This document shows positions 57,129 through 64,000 of a stretch of DNA of 64,000 bases, one piece after another. The DNA is from CALMEC01 sp963777565 (lineage in GTDB: Bacteria; Actinomycetota; Thermoleophilia; Miltoncostaeales; Miltoncostaeaceae). The notes under the pieces are model-generated. The model searched no databases. It was given only the letters and a program-made list of their open reading frames with translations, and was not told where the DNA came from. The first letter of the stretch is position 1, and the number at the start of each line of letters is the position of its first letter. The DNA is taken from the NCBI GenBank assembly GCA_963777565.1, contig CAVZQZ010000006.1, forward strand, positions 496,001-560,000, in the 5' to 3' direction. The translations under genes were made by a program, and so were the position numbers.

Positions 57129-57437
57129 CTATGCCTTGATCTCGATGTCGACGCCGGCGGGGAGGTCGAGTCGCATGAGCGAGTCGACGGTGCGGGGGGT
57201 CGGCGAGTAGATGTCGATCAGCCGCTTGTGGGTGCGGATCTCGAAGTGCTCGCGCGAGTCCTTGTCCTTGAAGGGACTCTTGATGACGCAGTAGACGTTC
57301 TTCTCGGTGGGCAGCGGGACGGGTCCCGAGATCGTCGCACCGGAGCGCTGGGCCGTCTCCACGATGGAGGCCGCGCTCTTGTCCACGAGCTCGTGGTCAT
57401 ACGCCTTGAGTCTGATTCGGATCTTGTTCTGCTGCAC
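57129..57437 (-). CDS. rpsJ: Ribosomal protein S10
   Basis: 102 residues from GTG 57437. KIRIRLKAYDHELVDKSAAS, GPVPLPTEKNVYCVIKSPFK and HFEIRTHKRLIDIYSPTPRT are conserved. In many bacteria S10 also pairs with NusB/NusG in antitermination. It begins only 24 nt after the tuf-rpsJ terminator hairpin's T run. Confidence 0.97.
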   Translation of the reverse strand: MQQNKIRIRLKAYDHELVDKSAASIVETAQRSGATISGPVPLPTEKNVYCVIKSPFKDKDSREHFEIRTHKRLIDIYSPTPRTVDSLMRLDLPAGVDIEIKA

Positions 57438-57449
57438 CTGACGTCCCTG

Positions 57450-57491
57450 GAGAAAGAAAAACCCGCCGCCCCCGAAGGGAGAGCGGCGGGT
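57450..57491 (-). terminator. Rho-independent terminator between tuf and rpsJ
   Basis: On the minus strand CCCGCCGC (57490-57483) pairs with GCGGCGGG (57469-57462), followed by TTTTTCTTTCT. It is the clearest intrinsic terminator in the window. There is no room for a full promoter between it and rpsJ, so S10-operon transcription probably depends on readthrough. Confidence 0.85.
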
Positions 57492-57506
57492 CGGAAACCT
57501 GCCCTG

Positions 57507-58694
<1,188 letters not shown>

Positions 58695-58790
58695 GCTCAG
58701 GAGCTCCTGTCCGAGAAAACGTTGGCCGCCGGCGGTGGCGCCGCCCGCGGTCCCCAGGGTTGCGAGAGGGAGGAAGACGATGTCCGGTCA

Positions 58791-58817
58791 TAAAACGCGC
58801 GGCCCTGTGGCCGCGCG
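58791..58817 (-). terminator. Terminator-like hairpin in the tuf leader
   Basis: On the minus strand CGCGCGGCC, loop ACAG, GGCCGCGCG is followed by TTTTA. It lies about 100 nt before the tuf ATG and about 25 nt after the expected transcription start. No gene on this strand lies upstream that it could end. Confidence 0.6.
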
Positions 58818-58847
58818 GAGAACAACCGGGCGCTGCAAAGCCCGCGG

Positions 58848-58875
58848 AGGATAACACACCACCGGCAGCCCGCAA
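58848..58875 (-). promoter_or_regulatory. Promoter of tuf
   Basis: TTGCGG (58875-58870), 16-nt spacer, TATCCT (58853-58848). It is the best candidate between the divergent tuf and oxidoreductase genes. Confidence 0.5.
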
Positions 58876-58924
58876 CCCCACTGTTCACAAGGGTTGGAGC
58901 CGGCGATGTACCGCGTCGCAAGAC

Positions 58925-58930
58925 TAGCAT
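58925..58930 (+). promoter_or_regulatory. -10 box of the FAD/Fe-S oxidoreductase gene
   Basis: TAGCAT, 9 nt before the ATG at 58940, no Shine-Dalgarno sequence between. Confidence 0.35.
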
Positions 58931-58939
58931 CAGCATCGT

Positions 58940-61645
58940 ATGGACGCCCCGGGATTGCTGCAGACGCTCCGCCGCACGACCGCAGGCGAGGCCCGGTCGG
59001 ACCCGGCCACGCGGGAGCTCTACGCCGCCGACGCGAGCCTGTACCGGCGGCTTCCCGTGGGGGCGCTTCGCGCCGCCGATGTGGGCGACTTGGAGGCCGC
59101 TGTCGCGGCCTGCGGGGAGCACGGCGTACCGCTCACGATGCGCGGGGCCGGCACGAGCCTGGCGGGCCAGACCGTCGGCCCCGGGCTCGTCGTGGACTGC
59201 TCGCTCCTGCGGGGGATCAGCATCGACGCGTCGGCGCGCACGGCGCGGGTCGAGCCCGGTGTCGTCCTCGACGCGCTGAACGCCGCGGCGGCCGAGCACG
59301 GGCTGACCTTCGGACCGGACGTCGCGACCGCGAACCGGGCGACGCTCGGCGGGATGATCGCGAACAATTCCGCCGGCGCGCGATCGATCGCCTACGGCCT
59401 GACGGCCGACCACGTGATCGCGCTCGACGTCGTGCTGGCGGACGGGACCCGAGCGACGCTCCGGCGGGGGGGGCCGGCGCCCCCCGCGCTCGAGGCGGCG
59501 CGTTCGCTCGCCGATCATTCCCACGCTCCGCAGCTTCTTCGGCGTGTGAGCGGCTACAACCTCGACGCGCTCGGGGGCGCCGAGCCCGACTGGCCGAGGG
59601 TGCTGTGCGGCTCGGAGGGGACGCTTGCGGTCACCACGGGCGCGACCCTGCGACTCGTGGAGCGTCCGGCCGCGCGCGGGCTCGCCCTCATCGCCTATCC
59701 GACGGTCGACGACGCGCTCGAGGCGGTGACGTCGCTGCTGCCGGCCGGCCCGTCGGCGATCGAGCTACTGGATCGCGAGATGCTCGACCCGCGCAACCGC
59801 GCCCCCGCCACCGCGGAGCTGGTCGCGTTCGCAGGCGACGCCCAGGCGATGCTCGTCGTCGAATACCAGGGATCGGCCGACGCCGTGGCCGAGCGACTCG
59901 CCGCCCACGGCGGCGCCAAGCTCGTGAGCGACCCGGCGGCGCAGGCGGCCGTGTGGGCGGTCCGGCGATCCGGGATCGCGCGGGCGCTCGGGCTCGGCGC
60001 GGGCGACGCGAAGCCACTGCCGTTCATCGAGGACCCGGCGGTGCCGCCGGAGAACCTCGCCCGGTTCGCCCGCGGGGTTCGCGACCTCCTGCGGCGTGAG
60101 GAGCTGCCCGCGCTCTGGTACGGGCACGCGAGCGTCGGGTGCCTGCACATCCGGCCGATGCTCGACCTGCGGGCAGACGGCGCCGCCGCGAAGCTGCGAC
60201 GCGTCGCCGAGCAGGTCGCCGACATGGTCGCCGCCAACGGGGGTTCGCTGTCGGGCGAGCACGGCGACGGGCGGGTGCGCAGCGAGCTCCTGCCGCGCAT
60301 GTACCCGGGCGCCACGATCGATGCGTTCGGCGCGCTCAAGCGCCTCGTCGACCCGGGGCGGCTGCTGAATCCCGGCGTGATCGTCGACCCCGACCCGCTG
60401 GACGACTACCTGCGCCTCCTGGCGTCGCCGCCGCTCGCGCCGCACCGTACCGCGATGAGCTTCGCGGTCGAGGGCGGGCTGGCGCGGGCGGCGGAGGCCT
60501 GCAACGGCAACGGCGCCTGCCGCAAGGCCGACGGGGTGATGTGCCCGAGCTACCAGGCCACCGGCGACGAGCGCCACGCGACCAGGGGCCGGGCGGTGCT
60601 GCTGCGCGCCGCGCTCGAGGGACGGCTTCCCGGCGCGCTGGCCGACGAGGAGCTGCACGAGGCGCTCGAGCTGTGCCTCGGCTGCAAGGCGTGCAAGAGC
60701 GAATGCCCGGCGCAGGTCGACATGGCCCGGCTCAAGGTGGAGGCGCTGGCCCACCGGCACCGGATCCACGGGGTGCCCCTCGATGCCCGCCTGCTCGGGC
60801 GGACCCACGAGCTGCTGCGCGCCGGGAGCCGCGGACACGTCGTCGCTCCGCTCGCCACCCGGATCGCGAGCCGCTTGGCCGGGCGGCCGCTCCCGAAGCC
60901 GCGGCGCGAGTGGCGACCGGTCACGACCCGGACCGCCGGCGACGAGGTCGTCCTGATGCTCGACACGTTCACGAGGTACCTGCATCCGGAGGTGGGCGAC
61001 GCGGCCGTGCGCGTGCTCGAGGCGACCGGAGCGCGGGTGCGGATCGTGGATCCCGGCTGCTGCGGACGACCGCTCCTGTCGCAGGGGCTGGTCGCGGAGG
61101 CCCGCCGGCGGGCGACGGCCGCCCTGGACGCGCTGGCGCCGTGTGCGACGGCCGGCACGCCGATCGTGGTGCTGGAGCCGTCGTGCTGGTCGATGCTGGT
61201 TGATGACGCGCCTGCGCTCGTGGACGACGCCCGGAGCCCGGCGGTTGCCGAGGCGTGCGTCTCCCTCGAGGGGCTCGTGCTGGATCGAGGCCTCCCGACC
61301 CTGCGCCACCTCGACGAGCGGGTGCTCGTCCATTCCCACTGCCACTCACGCGCGATCGACGGCAGGCCTCAGACCCTCGAGGCCGTGCGGCTGGTCCCGG
61401 GGATCGACGTTGCCGATTCCGGGGCAGGCTGCTGCGGGATGGCCGGGGCGTTCGGGTATCGCCACCCTGAGATCTCGAGGCGGATCGCCAACGACCGGCT
61501 TGTCCCCGCGATTCAGCGCACCGGCGCTGGGATCGCGGTCGCGGCGGGAACCTCGTGCCGCCACCAGATCGCGGAGTGCGCCGGCACGCGGGTATTGCAT
61601 CCAGCCGAGCTGCTGGCGGCGGCGTTGCCGGCCGGACCTTCTTGA
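58940..61645 (+). CDS. FAD-linked oxidase fused to Fe-S/CCG-domain protein (D-lactate/glycolate dehydrogenase type)
   Basis: 901 residues. The N-terminal FAD-binding half (about 35-450) has VPLTMRGAGTSLAGQTVGPG, TLGGMIANNSAGARSIAYG and LCGSEGTLAVTTGATLRLVE. The Fe-S domain follows, with CNGNGACRKADGVMCPSYQA near 520 and CLGCKACKSECPAQVDM near 583. The end has two CCG motifs, GCCGRPLLSQG near 707 and GAGCCGMAGAFGYRHPE near 830. GlcD and GlcF are separate in many bacteria; here they are one chain. The likely reaction is oxidation of D-lactate, glycolate or another D-2-hydroxyacid into the respiratory chain. The substrate is inferred only. Confidence 0.92.
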   Translation: MDAPGLLQTLRRTTAGEARSDPATRELYAADASLYRRLPVGALRAADVGDLEAAVAACGEHGVPLTMRGAGTSLAGQTVGPGLVVDCSLLRGISIDASARTARVEPGVVLDALNAAAAEHGLTFGPDVATANRATLGGMIANNSAGARSIAYGLTADHVIALDVVLADGTRATLRRGGPAPPALEAARSLADHSHAPQLLRRVSGYNLDALGGAEPDWPRVLCGSEGTLAVTTGATLRLVERPAARGLALIAYPTVDDALEAVTSLLPAGPSAIELLDREMLDPRNRAPATAELVAFAGDAQAMLVVEYQGSADAVAERLAAHGGAKLVSDPAAQAAVWAVRRSGIARALGLGAGDAKPLPFIEDPAVPPENLARFARGVRDLLRREELPALWYGHASVGCLHIRPMLDLRADGAAAKLRRVAEQVADMVAANGGSLSGEHGDGRVRSELLPRMYPGATIDAFGALKRLVDPGRLLNPGVIVDPDPLDDYLRLLASPPLAPHRTAMSFAVEGGLARAAEACNGNGACRKADGVMCPSYQATGDERHATRGRAVLLRAALEGRLPGALADEELHEALELCLGCKACKSECPAQVDMARLKVEALAHRHRIHGVPLDARLLGRTHELLRAGSRGHVVAPLATRIASRLAGRPLPKPRREWRPVTTRTAGDEVVLMLDTFTRYLHPEVGDAAVRVLEATGARVRIVDPGCCGRPLLSQGLVAEARRRATAALDALAPCATAGTPIVVLEPSCWSMLVDDAPALVDDARSPAVAEACVSLEGLVLDRGLPTLRHLDERVLVHSHCHSRAIDGRPQTLEAVRLVPGIDVADSGAGCCGMAGAFGYRHPEISRRIANDRLVPAIQRTGAGIAVAAGTSCRHQIAECAGTRVLHPAELLAAALPAGPS

Positions 61646-61666
61646 CCGGGATGGGCGACTGAACGT

Positions 61667-61697
61667 GCCGCCGCCCGGCATGAGCCGGGCGGCGGGC
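61667..61697. terminator. Hairpin between convergent genes
   Basis: CCGCCGCCCGGC (61668-61679), loop ATGA and its exact reverse complement (61684-61695), a 12-bp stem 22 nt after the oxidoreductase stop and 50 nt before the stop of the facing gene. The T content after it is low on both strands; probably a bidirectional terminator. Confidence 0.65.
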
Positions 61698-61744
61698 TGT
61701 TCGTCGGTTTGCGCGCCGAGTTCGAGCGGTCGGCGCCGTGGGGG

Positions 61745-62236
61745 CTAGGCCGCCGGGGCGACCGGCGGGTTCGGGGTCAGGTCGCGCAGCCACTTCGCGG
61801 CGGGCAGCGTGTCGCCGTTGGCGGCCTTGAGGCCCTTCTTGGCCCGGATATGGAAGTAGACGACGTCGCCCTGCTTCAGGTCGGCGTACGCCTCGACCGG
61901 GAAGGTCTTCTTCCCGTTGGGACCGACCACTCGCGAGCGGATGATCGTGCCCTCGAGGTTGACCGTGATCGACTTCGGCAGGACGGTCGCTCCGCCGAGG
62001 AAGCGCCTCGCGTGGAGGTTGGTGCCGAGGACCGGCGTGACCACGATGGTCTTCGCGGGCAAGTAGGCGCCCGCCGGCCCCACTCGCCCCTTGAACAGGT
62101 AGCTCACCACCGGCATGTGCCGATCGACCGCCGGCTTCGTCGGCTTCGCCGGCGTCGTCTCCGGCTTCGTCGCCAGCGCGACCGGCGCCGCCACCACGCC
62201 TGCCGCGAGCCCGACGAGAAGGATCCTTCGCTTCAT
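61745..62236 (-). CDS. Secreted protein of unknown function
   Basis: 163 residues from ATG 62236 with GAAAGGA upstream. The signal peptide is MKRRILLVGLAAGVVAAPVA. The mature part is likely a beta-sandwich/barrel: FKGRVGPAGAYLPAKTIVVT, ITVNLEGTIIRSRVVGPNGK and YADLKQGDVVYFHIRAKKG, which suggests an OB-like fold. No catalytic motif is seen. It stands alone between the large oxidoreductase and the pilus-type genes. I do not recognise the family. Confidence 0.7.
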   Translation of the reverse strand: MKRRILLVGLAAGVVAAPVALATKPETTPAKPTKPAVDRHMPVVSYLFKGRVGPAGAYLPAKTIVVTPVLGTNLHARRFLGGATVLPKSITVNLEGTIIRSRVVGPNGKKTFPVEAYADLKQGDVVYFHIRAKKGLKAANGDTLPAAKWLRDLTPNPPVAPAA

Positions 62237-62428
62237 GTGTCGTCCTTTCGTACCCGTGTCCGCATCGTGCGGTTCGATGACTCCAGTATCGACCAGAGCG
62301 AGAAACTCCAAAAGCGTGCCAACAAAAGGCTTACAACCGCTCTCGGGGAGCCGCCGAGGCCGACCGCGGCGAGCGACCACCGTTGGCATCGGACCCCCCG
62401 CCCGCCGGGACGCGAAACCGGGCAAACG

Positions 62429-63853
62429 TCAGAAGCCGCGTGCGCTCAGCTCCTGCCAGAGGGTGGTCCGCACGACCGTGCCGACGCTGGCGGTGACGTC
62501 CTTGTTGTAGGTGATGCTCATGCTGCCCGTCACCTTGCTGCTCGAGACGGTCGTGCCGGGCGTGTCGCAGTGATCCTGCGCGACGATCGAGCCGTCGAGG
62601 GTCCCGTTGCCGTTCACGAGCACCTGCTCGTGGGCCGCGTAGAGGCCGCTGAACACCGCCTGGGTCGTGCCGCCGATGATGAGGTCGGTTCCCGCCATCA
62701 TCGTGAGGCCGTAGATCGCACCGTAGGAGGACACGACCGGAGATCCGCTCACGTCGATCTCGCCGTAGGTGTGGCCGCACGAGCCCGATGTCGAGCCGGC
62801 GGAGGCGATGATCGTGGCTCGCCAAGGGCTCCCGGCGCTGCCGGGACTTCCCGTGATCTTCACGTTCGCCTGGTTGATGTAGAAGACACCCGGGAAGGTG
62901 CCGGCGCTGTTGTAGCTCCACGTGTTGGTGGATGAGTTGTAGTCCCACCCCTGGTAGGGCTCGTCGGCCACATACGGGCCGGTGCACGGCGCCGTCGCCC
63001 CCACGGTCGAGTAGACCTTCCCGTCGGTGCAGAAGTCGAGCCATGCGCTGCTGTACTGCGTGAGGCCGTGGTTGTCCTGCCAGTACTTGAGCGGGTCGAT
63101 CTTGGGGATGCTGATCTTCGGGGCGGCCTTCTCCGTTCCGCCGACGGACTGGAAGTTCGGGGGGTCGGGATTGAACGTGCCGGAGGTCGAGACCGTCTTG
63201 GACACGTTCACGCTGTTGCCCGTGGTCGAGATATCGCCATTGGCATGGACGCTTCCTGCGATTCCCGCGACCGCCGAATTACCGGCCAACTCCAGCGACC
63301 CGCCCACCTGGATCGCGTGGATGGGGTTGAAGTTGGCGGGGAGGTACTCCGCCTTGATGACGCGGACGCGCTTCGGGTTGGCGCGCGTCGGAATCCAGCT
63401 GACCGAGTAGATGGTCTTGCGGCTCGCCGGGCGGATGGAGACGAACTGCCCGTCGGGCGCGGTCTGGAGCCATCCGGAGCCGTAGCCCGAGGTGTTCGCC
63501 GAGGGGCCGAAGTTCGCGGCGAGCCACGCCTGCTCCTCGGCCGGGGTGTCGACGGATGCCGGAGGATCCGGCAGCTGGACGTTCCCGTTGAGTGCGGAGG
63601 GGGTGCTCGTGTTGTAGCTCAGCGCGGCCGAATCCTGGAGCCGCCCGATCGCCTGGTCGATGCCCTGCTCGGCAGCGTGCAGCGCCTGCTCGCCCCGCAC
63701 GTGACGTGTCGCTCCCGTCGAGGAGCTCTGGAAGAGCGAGACGGCAAGGGCGCCCATGGCCAGGAGGGCCGCACCGATGGCGAGAACGATCACGAGACCC
63801 GCTCCCCGCTCACCGTCGGGCCCACGTCCAAGACTCCGGCGGCGGATGCTCAT
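62429..63853 (-). CDS. PilX-like prepilin/pilus-assembly protein with large passenger domain
   Basis: 474 residues. A short basic leader ends in GERGAGLVIVLAIGAALLAM, a type IV pilin-like hydrophobic helix, then LHAAEQGIDQAIGRLQD, the pattern of PilX N-terminal regions. The rest is Ser/Thr/Gly-rich beta structure (GSLELAGNSAVAGIAGSVHA, GNGTLDGSIVAQDH) resembling a beta-helix, with paired Cys residues (FCTDG/APCTG, SCGHT/DHCDT). It probably sits on a pilus or pseudopilus tip. The ATG overlaps the stop of the upstream gene (TGATG). The 190 nt down to the secreted-protein gene show no gene. Confidence 0.72.
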   Translation of the reverse strand: MSIRRRSLGRGPDGERGAGLVIVLAIGAALLAMGALAVSLFQSSSTGATRHVRGEQALHAAEQGIDQAIGRLQDSAALSYNTSTPSALNGNVQLPDPPASVDTPAEEQAWLAANFGPSANTSGYGSGWLQTAPDGQFVSIRPASRKTIYSVSWIPTRANPKRVRVIKAEYLPANFNPIHAIQVGGSLELAGNSAVAGIAGSVHANGDISTTGNSVNVSKTVSTSGTFNPDPPNFQSVGGTEKAAPKISIPKIDPLKYWQDNHGLTQYSSAWLDFCTDGKVYSTVGATAPCTGPYVADEPYQGWDYNSSTNTWSYNSAGTFPGVFYINQANVKITGSPGSAGSPWRATIIASAGSTSGSCGHTYGEIDVSGSPVVSSYGAIYGLTMMAGTDLIIGGTTQAVFSGLYAAHEQVLVNGNGTLDGSIVAQDHCDTPGTTVSSSKVTGSMSITYNKDVTASVGTVVRTTLWQELSARGF

Positions 63854-64000
63854 CAGACGTTCCTCAGTCGCGTTTCGAAATTGGTCTCGCGGACCGACAG
63901 GTAGTTGTTGATGATCGCGTCGTACTTGGTGCCCACCACGACGACGGTGGCCTTGTTGACCGAGGCGTCGGGCAGTGGACTGGGGCTGATCACCGGGTTT
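63853..64000 (-). CDS. C-terminal end of a probable pilin-like protein (partial)
   Basis: The frame is open from the window edge to TGA at 63855-63853 and gives about 48 residues, ending KYDAIINNYLSVRETNFETR and four more. It is directly upstream of and overlaps the PilX-like gene, so it is probably a PilW- or PilV-type minor prepilin. Too little is visible to name it. Confidence 0.5.
   Translation of the reverse strand, partial: NPVISPSPLPDASVNKATVVVVGTKYDAIINNYLSVRETNFETRLRNV

Noticed and set aside
58695..58939. tRNA gene between tuf and the oxidoreductase
   Set aside because: No cloverleaf or TTCGA T-loop could be found; the GC hairpin is a plain stem-loop.

Overview
The window is about 70% GC, densely coded, and carries bacterial genes throughout. 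The GlgE trehalose-to-glycogen operon, a GuaB3-type IMP dehydrogenase homologue next to guaA, rplM-rpsI-glmM-glmS in series, a tuf plus S10/spc/alpha ribosomal cluster and a CIRCE-controlled groESL pair fit a high-GC actinobacterium. A deep-branching class such as Thermoleophilia is my guess; nothing here proves it. No tRNA, rRNA, IS element, prophage or CRISPR array was seen.

Layout. 1-3.0 kb: end of a zinc/manganese ABC transporter, a YcaQ-like DNA glycosylase, a Fur/Zur regulator and an unknown helical protein. 3.3-13.3 kb: lgt, then glgE-treS-mak-glgB-glgX with start/stop overlaps; this set turns trehalose into branched glycogen through maltose-1-phosphate. 13.3-14.8 kb: a gene-poor stretch and a decayed hydrolase/adenylate cyclase gene. 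14.9-23.1 kb: cobalamin adenosyltransferase, CCA transferase, alanine racemase, NAD(P)HX repair enzyme, a small RTX-repeat secreted protein, acpS, a spermidine-synthase-like protein and an MFS transporter. 23.1-31.1 kb: an ArsC-like gene with an in-frame TGA at the catalytic cysteine position, then glmS, glmM, rpsI, rplM, guaA and guaB3, all broken by single-base indels that look like sequence error. 31.5-40.4 kb: fruK, dacA, pyrF, a transporter, groEL/groES, a hydroxyacid dehydrogenase, a DMT transporter and a cyclase-family protein. 40.4-58.7 kb: one minus-strand translation supercluster from tuf through S10, spc and alpha genes to truA. 58.9-64 kb: a large FAD/Fe-S oxidoreductase, a secreted protein and the end of a pilus-type cluster.

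The most notable item is the ArsC-like gene. TGA replaces the catalytic Cys codon and is followed by a perfect 7-bp hairpin that fits the bacterial SECIS pattern, so it is a candidate selenoprotein. Other recurring themes are TANNNT -10 boxes 6-9 nt before start codons (leaderless mRNAs), non-AUG starts in stop-overlap positions, terminator-like hairpins in the leaders of tuf, rplM and guaB3, and ribosomal proteins L4 and L5 with long low-complexity tails.
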